This document shows, piece after piece, positions 1 to 10,997 of a DNA stretch of 64,000 nt. A program made the position numbers and the translations under genes. The notes under the pieces were generated by a model. The model was not told the DNA's origin. It did not search any database and worked only from the letters and a program-made list of their open reading frames with translations. The stretch lies in assembly GCF_005952805.1 (NCBI RefSeq), contig NZ_CP040709.1, positions 1 to 64,000 of the forward strand, read 5' to 3'. Source of the DNA: Inhella inkyongensis (GTDB lineage: Bacteria; Pseudomonadota; Gammaproteobacteria; Burkholderiales; Burkholderiaceae_C). How positions within the stretch are numbered: position 1 is the stretch's first letter; the number at the start of each line of letters is the position of its first letter.

Positions 1-72
1 GTTTTCAAGCCCCCGTCAAGACCGAGGGCCTCATCCCTTGGAAGGAAGGGAGATACCACTAGACACCCAGGC

Positions 73-81
73 TGTGGATAA
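73..81 (-). promoter_or_regulatory. DnaA box (perfect consensus) upstream of dnaA
   Basis: The top strand reads TGTGGATAA, the exact complement of the consensus DnaA box TTATCCACA. It lies about 60 bases before the dnaA start, so it is a candidate origin element or autoregulatory site. Only 141 bases precede dnaA in this window, so any larger box cluster would lie outside it. Confidence 0.75.
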
Positions 82-132
82 GCCTTGCCAGGACGGCCCG
101 GTTGCATAGAATCCGCCCCCTTCAAAAGAGAC

Positions 133-141
133 TTGTCCACA
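133..141 (+). promoter_or_regulatory. DnaA-box-like site abutting the dnaA start codon
   Basis: TTGTCCACA differs from the consensus TTATCCACA at one position and ends on the base before the dnaA ATG. Bound DnaA-ATP here would cover the ribosome-loading region of its own gene. Autoregulation is inference. Confidence 0.5.
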
Positions 142-1644
142 ATGCCCGCTGATGCCCTGAACGGGTTTTCCCAGGATGCCGCCGCCGGCATGCCTGCCCC
201 TGCCGCACCCTCGCTGTGGCAGCAGGGTTGTGAGCGGCTGGCGGCCGAAATGCCCGAGCAGCAGTTCAACACCTGGATCCGCCCGCTGGACGCCGCCGAA
301 CTGAGCGCTGGGGACGACGGCGCGCTGCGCGCCCGGCTGGGTGTACCCAATCGTTTCAAGCTGGATTGGATCCGGGCCCAGTACGCCGGCCGCATTGAAT
401 CGATCTTGAGCGAACTGGCCGGCGAGCCCGTCCGCCTGGAACTGTCGGTGCAGGCCGCCGCGCCGCGCCAGGCCCTGATGTCCCGCGCCGCACTGGCCGG
501 TCAGGTCGGCAGCCCCAGCCCAAGCAATCCAGCCAGCGCGCCCAACCAGCCTGTCGCCAACCCGGCCCAAGCCCCGGCGGCGCCCAGCACCGGCACCTGG
601 AGCGGCGGCACCGCCGTGGCCGCCAGCAACCGCCTGAACCCGGCACTCACCTTCGACACCCTGGTGCCCGGCCGCGCCAACCAGATGGCCCGCACCGCCG
701 CCCTGCACGTGGCCGGCGCCCCCGGCGCCATGTACAACCCGCTCTTCATTTATGGCGGCGTGGGCCTGGGCAAAACCCATTTGATGAACGCGGTGGGCAA
801 CCAGCTCATCAAAGACAAGCCCGACGCCCGCGTGCTCTACCTGCACGCCGAGCAGTTCATCACCGACGTGGTGAAGAACTACCAGCGCAAGACCTTTGAC
901 GAGCTCAAGGCCAAGTACCACTCGCTGGATCTGCTGCTGATCGACGACGTACAGTTCTTCGCCGGCAAAGAGCGCACGCAGGAAGAGTTCTTCAACGCCT
1001 TCGAGGCCCTGCTCTCACGAAGAGCCCACATCATCATGACCTCGGATACCTATCCGAAGGGTCTGGTGGACATCGACGAGCGCCTGACCTCGCGCTTTGA
1101 CTCCGGCCTCACCGTGGCCATCGAGCCGCCCGAGCTGGAAATGCGCGTCGCCATCCTGATGCGCAAGTCCGAGCAAGAAGGCGCCTCCATGCCCGAGGAC
1201 GTCGCCTTCTTCGTGGCCAAAAACGTGCGCGCCAATGTGCGCGAACTCGAAGGCGCACTGCGCAAGGTGCTGGCCTATTCGCGCTTCAGCGGCAAGGACA
1301 TCAACATCCAGCTGGCCCGCGAGGCGCTCAAGGATCTGCTCTCGATCCAGAACCGCCAGATCGGTGTGGAAAACATCCAGAAGACGGTGGCCGACTTCTA
1401 CAAGATCAAGGTCGCCGACATGTACAGCAAAAAGCGCCCGGCCTCGATCGCCCGCCCGCGCCAGATTGCGATGTACCTGGCCAAGGAATTGACGCAGAAG
1501 AGCCTGCCTGAGATCGGCGACCTCTTTGGCGGCCGCGACCACACCACCGTGCTGCACGCGGTGCGCAAGATCGGTGGCGAGCGCCAGAAGGACACCGAAC
1601 TGAACCAGCAGCTGCACGTGCTGGAGCAGACGCTGAAGGGCTGA
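142..1644 (+). CDS. dnaA: Chromosomal replication initiator DnaA
   Basis: DnaA binds origin boxes as an ATP-loaded oligomer, melts the origin and recruits the DnaB helicase. The 500-residue product has all four domains. Domain I ([21 protein letters not shown]) is followed by a Pro/Ala-rich linker to about residue 170. The AAA+ core carries Walker [10 protein letters not shown] and Walker [11 protein letters not shown]. The C-terminal DNA-binding domain shows the signature [18 protein letters not shown] 142 was chosen over an in-frame TTG at 85 because the extra residues match no DnaA and would cover the DnaA box at 73. It begins the classic dnaA-dnaN-gyrB string. Confidence 0.98.
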   Translation: MPADALNGFSQDAAAGMPAPAAPSLWQQGCERLAAEMPEQQFNTWIRPLDAAELSAGDDGALRARLGVPNRFKLDWIRAQYAGRIESILSELAGEPVRLELSVQAAAPRQALMSRAALAGQVGSPSPSNPASAPNQPVANPAQAPAAPSTGTWSGGTAVAASNRLNPALTFDTLVPGRANQMARTAALHVAGAPGAMYNPLFIYGGVGLGKTHLMNAVGNQLIKDKPDARVLYLHAEQFITDVVKNYQRKTFDELKAKYHSLDLLLIDDVQFFAGKERTQEEFFNAFEALLSRRAHIIMTSDTYPKGLVDIDERLTSRFDSGLTVAIEPPELEMRVAILMRKSEQEGASMPEDVAFFVAKNVRANVRELEGALRKVLAYSRFSGKDINIQLAREALKDLLSIQNRQIGVENIQKTVADFYKIKVADMYSKKRPASIARPRQIAMYLAKELTQKSLPEIGDLFGGRDHTTVLHAVRKIGGERQKDTELNQQLHVLEQTLKG

Positions 1645-1655
1645 GGTGGGACCGA

Positions 1656-1715
1656 GGCGGGTCCTGAGGACCCGCCGACGCCCACCGAAGGACACCGGCC
1701 GTCCTGCGGCCGGTG
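1656..1715 (+). terminator. Two tandem GC-rich hairpins between dnaA and dnaN
   Basis: The first stem is GGCGGGTCC/GGACCCGCC (1656-1664 with 1668-1676, loop TGA). The second is CACCGGCCG/CGGCCGGTG (1693-1701 with 1707-1715, loop TCCTG). Neither has a T-run, so they are not typical intrinsic terminators. They may attenuate or stabilise the dnaA message end. Confidence 0.45.
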
Positions 1716-1825
1716 GCTGGGGAGCTGGTTGCAGGACCGCAGGCGGAAAGCCCTGGGCAAAGCACCCCCTCCCCTGAGTGACAATCGCCGCCGCTCTAGA
1801 GAACCGACCGCCAGGAGATGCCCCG

Positions 1826-2944
1826 ATGATCGTGCTGAAAGGCCCCCAGGACCAATTGCTCGCCGCACTGACCGCGGTGTCGGGCATCGTGGAGCGCCGC
1901 CACACCCTGCCCATCCTGGCCAATGTGCTGATGAAGCGCGAAGGCGATGAGGTCGAGTTCATCTCCTCCGACCTGGAAATCCAGGTGCGCACCCGCGCCC
2001 CCTTCGCGGGCGACGCCGGCCCCTTCGCCACCACCGTGGGCGCGCGCAAGCTCATCGACATCCTGAAGAGCCTGCCCAGCGACCAGATCTGCAGCCTCAC
2101 CAGCAACCAGAGCAAGCTCACGCTGCAAGCGGGCAAGAGCCGCTTCACGCTGCAAACCCTGCCAGCCGAGGACTTCCCCCTGGTGCAGGAAGCCCCCGAC
2201 TTCGGCCCCGCCTTTGCCGTGCCCCAAGCCACGCTCAAGGCCCTGATCAACCAGGTGCACTTCGCGATGGCGGTGCACGACATCCGCTTCTATCTGAACG
2301 GCATCCTCTTCGTGGCCGAAGGGCACACGCTGACCCTGGTGGCCACCGACGGCCACCGCCTGGCCATGGCCCAGGCCACGCTGGAAGTGGAAATGCCCAA
2401 GCAGGAAGTCATCCTGCCGCGCAAGACCGTGCTGGAACTGCAGCGCCTGCTCAAAGACAGCGGCAAAGACGAGAACGCCGGCATCGAAATGCGCTTCTCG
2501 GGCAACCAGGCGCGCTTCAGCTTCAGCGGCATGGAGTTCGTGACCAAGCTGGTCGAGGGCAAGTTCCCCGACTACAACCGCGTCATCCCCAAGGGCCACC
2601 GCCACCACCTGGTGCTGGGCCGCCAGCCCCTGCTGAGCGCCCTGCAGCGCGCCGCCATCCTGACCAGCGACAAGTTCAAGGCCGTGCGCCTTTCCTTCGC
2701 TGACAACCTGCTGACCATCGCTGCCAGCAATGCCGAGCAGGAAGAGGCCAAGGAAGAGATCGAGATCGACTACGCCGGCGACCCCATCGAGACCGGCTTC
2801 AATGTGCAGTACCTGACCGAAGTGCTGGCCAATATGCCGCAGGAGATGGTGGGGCTGGATCTGCACGACAGCGCGAGTTCCGCGCTCTTCACTGTTCCTG
2901 AGCGTCAAGACTTTAAGTACGTCGTGATGCCGATGCGAATCTAA
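1826..2944 (+). CDS. dnaN: DNA polymerase III beta subunit (sliding clamp)
   Basis: DnaN is the ring-shaped clamp that tethers DNA polymerase III and other factors to DNA. The 372-residue length matches the family. The N-terminus MIVLKGPQDQLLAAL, the central NGILFVAEGHTLTLVATDGHRLA and the C-terminal YVVMPMRI ending are typical of clamp domains 1, 2 and 3. ATG 1826 is chosen because the clamp N-terminus starts here and AGGAG lies about 8 bases upstream. An upstream in-frame start at 1778 would add 16 non-conserved residues. It follows dnaA after a 181-base gap with two hairpins. Confidence 0.97.
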   Translation: MIVLKGPQDQLLAALTAVSGIVERRHTLPILANVLMKREGDEVEFISSDLEIQVRTRAPFAGDAGPFATTVGARKLIDILKSLPSDQICSLTSNQSKLTLQAGKSRFTLQTLPAEDFPLVQEAPDFGPAFAVPQATLKALINQVHFAMAVHDIRFYLNGILFVAEGHTLTLVATDGHRLAMAQATLEVEMPKQEVILPRKTVLELQRLLKDSGKDENAGIEMRFSGNQARFSFSGMEFVTKLVEGKFPDYNRVIPKGHRHHLVLGRQPLLSALQRAAILTSDKFKAVRLSFADNLLTIAASNAEQEEAKEEIEIDYAGDPIETGFNVQYLTEVLANMPQEMVGLDLHDSASSALFTVPERQDFKYVVMPMRI

Positions 2945-5548
<2,604 letters not shown>

Positions 5549-5559
5549 ACAGCGCCAGT

Positions 5560-5593
5560 CGAAGCAAGGGCCGAACTCAACAGGCCCGCTTCG
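5560..5593 (+). terminator. Imperfect hairpin after gyrB
   Basis: CGAAGCAAGGGCC (5560-5572) pairs with GGCCCGCTTCG (5583-5593) with an AA bulge and a 10-base loop. There is no T-run. It is a possible weak transcription end between gyrB and the Mrr-like gene. Confidence 0.35.
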
Positions 5594-5616
5594 ATACACG
5601 CCAAGGGAGGCGTCAC

Positions 5617-6474
5617 ATGGCACGGAAGAATCGGAACCCAGGACTGGCAGACGTCATCCTTGATGGCGTCAGCCGCCTGCCCTGGTGGGCGGGCGTCCTG
5701 CTTGCTCTTGTCACCTACCTGGTACTTCATGCCGTCGCTGCACGGCCTATCGGAACCCAGGCGGTACCTGGCCAAATGGGCGCCATGGTGGTTGGCGTGC
5801 TGTGGCACACATTGGCCAGTATTGGGCAGTACCTATTCCCTGCGCTCTGCCTCATTGCCGCACTGGTGTCATTTGTGCGGCAGCGTCAAGCAAGCCAGTT
5901 GGTCGAGGCGGCCATCCAGACCGACAACGCCACCCAAGCCCTGAACTCGCTCACCTGGCGAGAATTCGAACGCCTCGTGGGAGAGTCCTATAGGCTCCAA
6001 GGGTTTGCAGTCAAAGAGACCGGACGAGGCGGCCCCGATGGCGGCGTCGATCTGGAACTTCGACGCGACGGCGAGCTTCACCTCGTTCAGTGCAAACAGT
6101 GGCGCGCACAGCGTGTTGGCGTCGACGTCGTTCGCCAGCTCTATGGCGTCATGGCAGCACAAGGTGCAGCCAGCGGCATCGTGGTCTCGGCCGGTCGCTT
6201 TACCGATGAAGCCCTGCGCTTTGCAGAGGGGCGAAACATTCGGCTTCAGACCGGGCAGGCGCTCCACGACATGTTGCGGACAAGTGCTGTGCCAGCTCCC
6301 TTGGTCAGCGCGCACCCACCGGCGCACTCCTCGAATCCACCTGCGGCCCCTGCATGTCCCAAGTGCGCAAAGCCGATGGTGCTGCGCACCGCCAAACGGG
6401 GCGAACAAATCGGTCGCTCGTTTTGGGGATGCACAGGCTTCCCCAATTGCCGGGGCACCCAAGCGGCTGATTGA
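5617..6474 (+). CDS. Membrane-anchored Mrr-like restriction endonuclease with topoisomerase zinc ribbon
   Basis: This 285-residue protein resembles type IV (Mrr_cat) nucleases that cut modified or foreign DNA. Two hydrophobic segments (about residues 24-45 and 60-90) suggest membrane attachment. The nuclease fold starts at LTWREFERLVGESYRLQGF and shows the D-x(n)-QxK pattern in GPDGGVDLELRRDG and HLVQCKQW. The C-terminus has a CPKC ... GCTGFPNC zinc ribbon like those at the end of topoisomerase I. The ATG has GGGAGG upstream. It sits between gyrB and a decayed gyrB tail, which suggests it arrived with a mobile segment. Function as a defence nuclease is inferred from the family; the target is unknown. 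Confidence 0.8.
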   Translation: MARKNRNPGLADVILDGVSRLPWWAGVLLALVTYLVLHAVAARPIGTQAVPGQMGAMVVGVLWHTLASIGQYLFPALCLIAALVSFVRQRQASQLVEAAIQTDNATQALNSLTWREFERLVGESYRLQGFAVKETGRGGPDGGVDLELRRDGELHLVQCKQWRAQRVGVDVVRQLYGVMAAQGAASGIVVSAGRFTDEALRFAEGRNIRLQTGQALHDMLRTSAVPAPLVSAHPPAHSSNPPAAPACPKCAKPMVLRTAKRGEQIGRSFWGCTGFPNCRGTQAAD

Positions 6475-6478
6475 TCAG

Positions 6479-6690
6479 GCTTCCACGCTGTTTGGACGGT
6501 GCGGCCCTCACAAGGGCAAAGGCGAAGAAGACTAGCAAGCCAAGGTCGCCTGCCTCCGCACCGCCATGGCTTAGCTGTTAGAGCAAACCGAAAGCAGCCT
6601 GGTCCACCAGCACTGCAAGAGCCTGGGCGAGATGAGCCCCGAGCAGCTGTGGGAACGGGAGCAGTGCAATATGGGACACGTTCAGGCGTA
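6479..6690 (+). pseudogene. Decayed duplicate of the gyrB 3' region
   Basis: Bases 6512-6655 align without gaps to gyrB 5246-5389. I count about 81 identical bases of 100 over 6556-6655 and about 29 of 44 over 6512-6555. Read in the gyrB frame, it gives LGEMSPEQLWE where gyrB has [11 protein letters not shown], but in-frame TAG stops occur at 6533 and 6572. Weaker similarity extends left to about 6479 (matching 5208) and right to about 6690. It is non-coding debris, and it lies directly after the Mrr-like gene stop. Confidence 0.8.
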
Positions 6691-6893
6691 TAGCTCGCAC
6701 ACAGTCGGCCCATCCCGAGCTCACGTTCTGAGGTATGCCTGACCCAAAGGAAGCCGCCATGGTGATCAGGGGAAAGGGTGAAAACCGGACAGTCAGATGC
6801 GTAGCGGCGGAAGTAGGGGGCGAGTGCCTCCAGCACGGCCGATGGCAAATTAGCGTCTAGCTGCGATCTGATGGGCTTCACGTCGCCCCCCAC
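6691..6893. other. Intergenic stretch, possible gene remnant on the minus strand
   Basis: This is the rest of a 419-base gap after the Mrr-like gene. GC content looks lower than in the flanking genes. A minus-strand open frame begins with GTG at 6893, directly after the TAA of the 77-residue gene. Its first ~65 residues (for example LPSAVLEALAPYFRRYA) look protein-like before it runs into the gyrB remnant. I cannot identify it; it may be a truncated gene or chance. Confidence 0.3.
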
Positions 6894-7127
6894 TTAGTTC
6901 AATGTCCTGAGTTCGGTCCGGATCCTGGATTCAACCTGAGCGGCCAAATTCCGCAACATGCCGGGCAGGCGTTCCAAATCTTCAGAGGATGCTTGAACCG
7001 CAAATCCATGCCCCTTTTCCCCGTCCATGACCATGACGAAGGCGCCGCGCGCCTTGGACTTTTCCCGGACATAGGTGCATAGATCGTCGTACTTGCTCGA
7101 CTTCTGGGTGTTCAGCGTCTGACTCAC
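6894..7127 (-). CDS. Small hypothetical protein, 77 residues
   Basis: I do not recognise this protein. It is hydrophilic, without signal peptide or membrane segment, and contains GEKGHGFAVQASSEDLERL and a helical, charged C-terminus. The GTG start is supported by AAGGAG five bases upstream (complement of 7133-7138). It lies in the short accessory stretch between the gyrB remnant and the cobalamin-binding gene, and points away from both. Confidence 0.55.
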   Translation of the reverse strand: MSQTLNTQKSSKYDDLCTYVREKSKARGAFVMVMDGEKGHGFAVQASSEDLERLPGMLRNLAAQVESRIRTELRTLN

Positions 7128-7322
7128 AGGGGCTCCTTCGACTCTGGCTGTTGGGTTGAACTCTGCGGGGAGCTTGCAGGCTCACTGGCTCACCAGACGA
7201 GCTAGCTGGCATCAATTCAGTGCCGAGCGGCTTCCCGCAAGATGCGGGCCTTGTTCTCGCCCTTCAGAGCCAATTGCAGCGACTGCCTGTGTAATGTGGG
7301 CCTTTGAATCGCGTCAGAGTCC

Positions 7323-8144
7323 ATGCACTCGATCTACCCCACCCGCATCGTCTGCCTCACCGAAGAACCCACCGAAGTGCTCTACGCGCTGGGCGAGGAG
7401 CACCGCATCGTGGGCATCTCGGGCTACACGGTGCGGCCTTTGCTTGCGCGGCAGGAAAAGCCGCGCGTGTCGGCCTTCACCAGCGCCAAGATCGACAAGA
7501 TCCTGGAGCTCAAGCCCGATCTGGCGATCGGCTTTTCAGACATGCAGGCGGACATCGCCCGCGCGCTGATCCTGGCCGGGGTGGAGGTGTGGATCAGCAA
7601 CCACCGCACGGTGGCGGGCATCCTGGGCTATGTGCGGCGCCTGGGGGCGATGGTGGGCGCGGCGGCCAAGGCCGAGGCCTATGCGGCCGAGCTGGAGGCG
7701 CGGGTGGAGGCCGTGCGGGTGGCGGCCGCGCTCTTGCCGCGCCGGCCCAAGGTCTACTTCGAGGAATGGGACGAGCCCAGCATCAGCGCGATCCGCTGGG
7801 TGAGCGAGCTGGTGGGCATTGCCGGGGGCGACGACATCTTTCCCGAGCGTGCGCGGGCCAGCCTGGGGCGGGACCGCATCGTGGCGGACCGTGCCGAGAT
7901 CCTGGCGCAGGCGCCGGACCTCATCATCGGCTCCTGGTGCGGCAAGAAGTTCCGCCCCGAGCAGGTGGCCGCGCGGCCGGGTTGGGCGGATGTGCCCGCC
8001 GTGCGCGACGGCGAACTGCACGAGGTGAAGAGCCCCTTGATCCTGCAGCCGGGCCCGGCGGCGCTGACGGATGGGCTGGATGCGCTGCATGCCATCGTGA
8101 AGCGTTGGGCGGAGCGCGCCGAGTCTGTTCCACTTCGGGCGTGA
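7323..8144 (+). CDS. BtuF-like cobalamin-binding protein without signal peptide
   Basis: The 273-residue product matches the helical-backbone (class III) periplasmic binding protein fold used for vitamin B12 and siderophores. Markers are RIVCLTEEPTEVLYALGEEHRIVGIS, the central linker helix (about residues 105-140) and a second lobe with APDLIIGSWCGKKF. It starts MHSIYPTRIVCL with no export signal, so as written it would be cytoplasmic. No BtuC or BtuD is nearby. The stop overlaps the GTG start of the following helicase gene (GTGA), so both are probably co-translated. A B12-related role is a family inference. Confidence 0.75.
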   Translation: MHSIYPTRIVCLTEEPTEVLYALGEEHRIVGISGYTVRPLLARQEKPRVSAFTSAKIDKILELKPDLAIGFSDMQADIARALILAGVEVWISNHRTVAGILGYVRRLGAMVGAAAKAEAYAAELEARVEAVRVAAALLPRRPKVYFEEWDEPSISAIRWVSELVGIAGGDDIFPERARASLGRDRIVADRAEILAQAPDLIIGSWCGKKFRPEQVAARPGWADVPAVRDGELHEVKSPLILQPGPAALTDGLDALHAIVKRWAERAESVPLRA

Positions 8145-10366
8145 ATCAGAAAACCGACAAAACCAACCGCCCCCCCGCTCCCGCCTTTCCGCTGCCCCAG
8201 CCGCGCCATGCGGCCCGCCTGCCCGCTGGGCTGAAGCCCGAGGACTGGCAGCGCATCCGCCAGGCCGCGCACGCGCTGCCCCAGGTGCTGACGCCGGCCG
8301 ACTTTGACGACGCTGGCGACGAGACGCTGGAGCGCGTCGGGGCCATCCAGATTGCCAAGGCCGCTGCCGGCGGCCGGCCCAGCCGCTGGATCTTGCCGGC
8401 GCACATCCCCGTGGCGCTGGCGCAGCTGGATTCCACGCCGATGTCCAACAGCCTGCGCGCGCAGCTGCTGGCGCGCATGCAGCAGCTGGAGTCCTTGGGC
8501 CTGCAGCGCGAGGGCCTGCTGTTCACGCGCCTGTGCCTGCAGCCCCTGACGCTGGCGCATGAGGGCTGGCGCATCGACCTGGCCCACCGCGTGCCGGTGG
8601 ATGAGGCCCCGATCTGGGCCTTTGTGCGCGATGGCGAGCTGCCCGCGCTGCGCCGTGCGCTGGGCCAGATGCCGCCCTATTCGCACCCGGCCGAGCTGAC
8701 CCTGCACCTGAACCATCTGGTGGCGCGCAGCGAGGCCATGGGGCACCCCAGTCTGATGGGAGGCTTGCTGGCGCGCCTGCAGGCCGAATGCAGCGTGCCC
8801 ATGCCCTTCGAGGCCCTGAAGGCGGCCTTGACGAAGGCACAAGACCGTTGGGAACAGTCGGTCAATGAGCAAGACCGGCTGGCCAGCCTGGGCCGCGAGC
8901 TGGCCTTTCGCGGCTACCCGGACAGCTTTGAGACCGCGCGCCGCCTGGGCCGGCAGGTCACGCTCTACCTGGGCCCGCCCAATAGCGGCAAGACCTATGC
9001 GGCGTTTGAGAAGTTGGCCCAAGCAGAGCATGGGGCGTACTTGGCGCCCTTGCGCTTGCTGGCGCTGGAAGGCCGCGACCGCCTGGTGGGCCGCCAAGTG
9101 CCTTGCTCCTTGCTGACCGGCGAAGAGAGCGTGCCGGCCGAGAACGCGCGGGTGATCAGCAGCACCATCGAGATGGCCAACACGCGCGACATCGTGGACG
9201 TGGCGGTGATCGACGAGGCGCAGATGCTGTTCGACGAATCGCGCGGCTGGGCCTGGACACAGGCCATCTGCGGCGTGCCGGCGCGCGAGCTGATCATCAT
9301 TGCGTCAAGCTACGCCGCACCGGCCATCGAGCGCCTGCTGGCCCTGTGCGGCGAGCGCGCGCAGCGCCGCGTGTTCGAGCGCAAGCAGCAGGTGCAGCTG
9401 ATGCCGGCTCCGGTGCCGATGACGCATCTGCAGGCCGGCGACGCGGTGGTGGCCTTCAGCCGCCGCGATGTGCTGATGCTGCGCGACCAGATTGCGCAGG
9501 ATGGCCACCGCGTGAGCGTGATCTACGGTGCGCTGCCGCCTGAGGTGCGGCGGCGCGAGGCCGAGCGCTTTGCGGTGGGCGCCAGCGATGTGCTGGTGGC
9601 CACCGATGCGATTGGCATGGGGCTGAACCTGCCGATCCGCCGCGTGCTGTTCTCCACGCTGGAGAAGTTCGACGGCGTGGGCGACCGCAAGCTCAGCGTG
9701 AGCGAGGTGCACCAGATCGCTGGCCGCGCCGGGCGCTACGGCCTGCACGACGAAGGCTTTGTGAGCGTGCTCAAGGAGAGCGAGGCCAGCGCCTTCAAGA
9801 TCCTGCGTGAGCTGCTCCCCAAGGAGCCGCGCGCGCCGCGCGACTTCAAGGCCCCGGTGGCGCCGAACTGGACCCATGTGAGCACCATCGCCGAGCGCAT
9901 GGGCGTGAACAAGCTCTACGCGGTGCTCAGCATCTTCATGCAGCAGCTGCGCCTGGACGACGCCCACTTCGCGGTGGCCGAGCTGGAGCAGATGCTGGCC
10001 CTGGCCGAGATGCTGGACCGCAATGCGGGCGCCTTGAGCCTGCAGGAGCGCTTCCGCTACGCGCAGGCGCCGGTGGATTCGCGCCTGCCCCAGCTGTTGG
10101 AGCAGTTCCAGGGCTGGGCCGCGCGCCACGCCCACACGGGCCGCGCCGGCGCACCCGAGTTTGTGGACGATGTGGATCAGCACTCGCGCCTGGACCGCAT
10201 GGAGCAGGCGCTGCGCCAGTGCACGCTATGGCTGTGGCTGGACCTGCGATTCCCCGGCGTCTACGGCCATGTGGAGGCGGTGGTGGACCTGCGCAGCCGG
10301 CTCAACGACGGCATCGAGCGCCAGCTCAAGGGCAAGCGCCCGCTGTGGCAGCGGCGCGGGCGCTGA
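8141..10366 (+). CDS. Suv3-type superfamily 2 RNA helicase
   Basis: The 741-residue product resembles Suv3, the ATP-dependent RNA helicase of the mitochondrial degradosome, also found in some proteobacteria. Motif I is GPPNSGKTYAAFEKL, motif II VIDEAQML, motif V DAIGMGLNLPI and motif VI HQIAGRAGRYG, which is the Suv3 form. The last ~60 residues (LWLDLRFPGVYGHVEAVVDL) match the Suv3 C-terminal helical domain. The N-terminal ~270 residues are less recognisable. GTG 8141 overlaps the stop of the upstream gene by four bases. The frame stays open upstream, but that part is antiphase to the BtuF-like gene. A role in RNA turnover is inferred. Confidence 0.85.
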   Translation: MNQKTDKTNRPPAPAFPLPQPRHAARLPAGLKPEDWQRIRQAAHALPQVLTPADFDDAGDETLERVGAIQIAKAAAGGRPSRWILPAHIPVALAQLDSTPMSNSLRAQLLARMQQLESLGLQREGLLFTRLCLQPLTLAHEGWRIDLAHRVPVDEAPIWAFVRDGELPALRRALGQMPPYSHPAELTLHLNHLVARSEAMGHPSLMGGLLARLQAECSVPMPFEALKAALTKAQDRWEQSVNEQDRLASLGRELAFRGYPDSFETARRLGRQVTLYLGPPNSGKTYAAFEKLAQAEHGAYLAPLRLLALEGRDRLVGRQVPCSLLTGEESVPAENARVISSTIEMANTRDIVDVAVIDEAQMLFDESRGWAWTQAICGVPARELIIIASSYAAPAIERLLALCGERAQRRVFERKQQVQLMPAPVPMTHLQAGDAVVAFSRRDVLMLRDQIAQDGHRVSVIYGALPPEVRRREAERFAVGASDVLVATDAIGMGLNLPIRRVLFSTLEKFDGVGDRKLSVSEVHQIAGRAGRYGLHDEGFVSVLKESEASAFKILRELLPKEPRAPRDFKAPVAPNWTHVSTIAERMGVNKLYAVLSIFMQQLRLDDAHFAVAELEQMLALAEMLDRNAGALSLQERFRYAQAPVDSRLPQLLEQFQGWAARHAHTGRAGAPEFVDDVDQHSRLDRMEQALRQCTLWLWLDLRFPGVYGHVEAVVDLRSRLNDGIERQLKGKRPLWQRRGR

Positions 10367-10380
10367 ACAAGCCCCCACAA

Positions 10381-10401
10381 GCCGGCGGGCCACCCGCCGG
10401 C
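10381..10401 (+). terminator. Perfect 9-bp hairpin after the helicase gene
   Basis: GCCGGCGGG (10381-10389) pairs perfectly with CCCGCCGGC (10393-10401) around a CCA loop, 15 bases after the helicase stop. No T-run follows. It lies in the short gap before the lipocalin gene. Confidence 0.45.
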
Positions 10402-10416
10402 ACTTAGGCTGTGGCC

Positions 10417-10983
10417 ATGAATCGCATTCATCGCCCCGTCTTCTGCGCCCTGCTGCTGGCTGCGCTGCTGCCCACCCAGGCCGCACCCACACCGCTGCCC
10501 ACGCTGGATCTGCCCAGCTATATGGGCCGCTGGCACCAGGTGGCGCTCTACCCCAACCGCTTCCAGGCTCAGTGCCTGGACAGCACCACGGCCACTTACA
10601 CCCTGCTGGCGGATGGCCGGGTGCGGGTGCTGAACCGCTGCCGCACGCAGGACGGCTGGGACGAGACCGAAGGCATCGCCCGGCCGCGCAGCGGGGTGGA
10701 GCTGCGCGCCGGCGGCGTGCTGGCGCCGGCCGCACTGGAAGTCAGCTTCCTGCCCGCTGCATTGCGCTGGCTGCCGGTGGGCTGGGGCCGCTACGACCTG
10801 CTGCGCCTGGGCCCCGAGCAGCAATGGGCGCTGGTGAGCGAGCCCACGCAGCAATACCTGTGGGTGCTGGCCCGCAGCCCGCAGCTGGATGCCACACAGT
10901 GGCAGACCATCGAGAACGAGCTGCGCGGCATGGGCTTTGACCTCGCGCGCCTGAAACGCGACCCGAGCCCGGCGGCGCCCTGA
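10417..10983 (+). CDS. Lipocalin family protein (Blc-like), exported
   Basis: This is a bacterial lipocalin, a small beta-barrel that binds lipids or other hydrophobic ligands in the envelope. The 188-residue protein has a signal peptide ending near TQAAP. The lipocalin G-x-W motif is in YMGRWHQVALYPNRFQAQC, and later there is a YLWVLARSPQLD segment typical of Blc. There is no Cys lipobox, so it should be soluble in the periplasm rather than lipidated. ATG 10417 is preferred to a GTG six bases earlier. It is convergent with the amine oxidase gene. Confidence 0.85.
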   Translation: MNRIHRPVFCALLLAALLPTQAAPTPLPTLDLPSYMGRWHQVALYPNRFQAQCLDSTTATYTLLADGRVRVLNRCRTQDGWDETEGIARPRSGVELRAGGVLAPAALEVSFLPAALRWLPVGWGRYDLLRLGPEQQWALVSEPTQQYLWVLARSPQLDATQWQTIENELRGMGFDLARLKRDPSPAAP

Positions 10984-10997
10984 AGGGCGAGCGCGGC

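Noticed and set aside
7128..7322. Possible cobalamin riboswitch before the BtuF-like gene
   Set aside because: I could not find a B12-box-like core or matching stems; only a small CCCGC/GCGGG hairpin is present.
7304..8140. Helicase start upstream at 7304
   Set aside because: The extra residues are an antiphase reading of the BtuF-like gene; GTG 8141 overlaps its stop.
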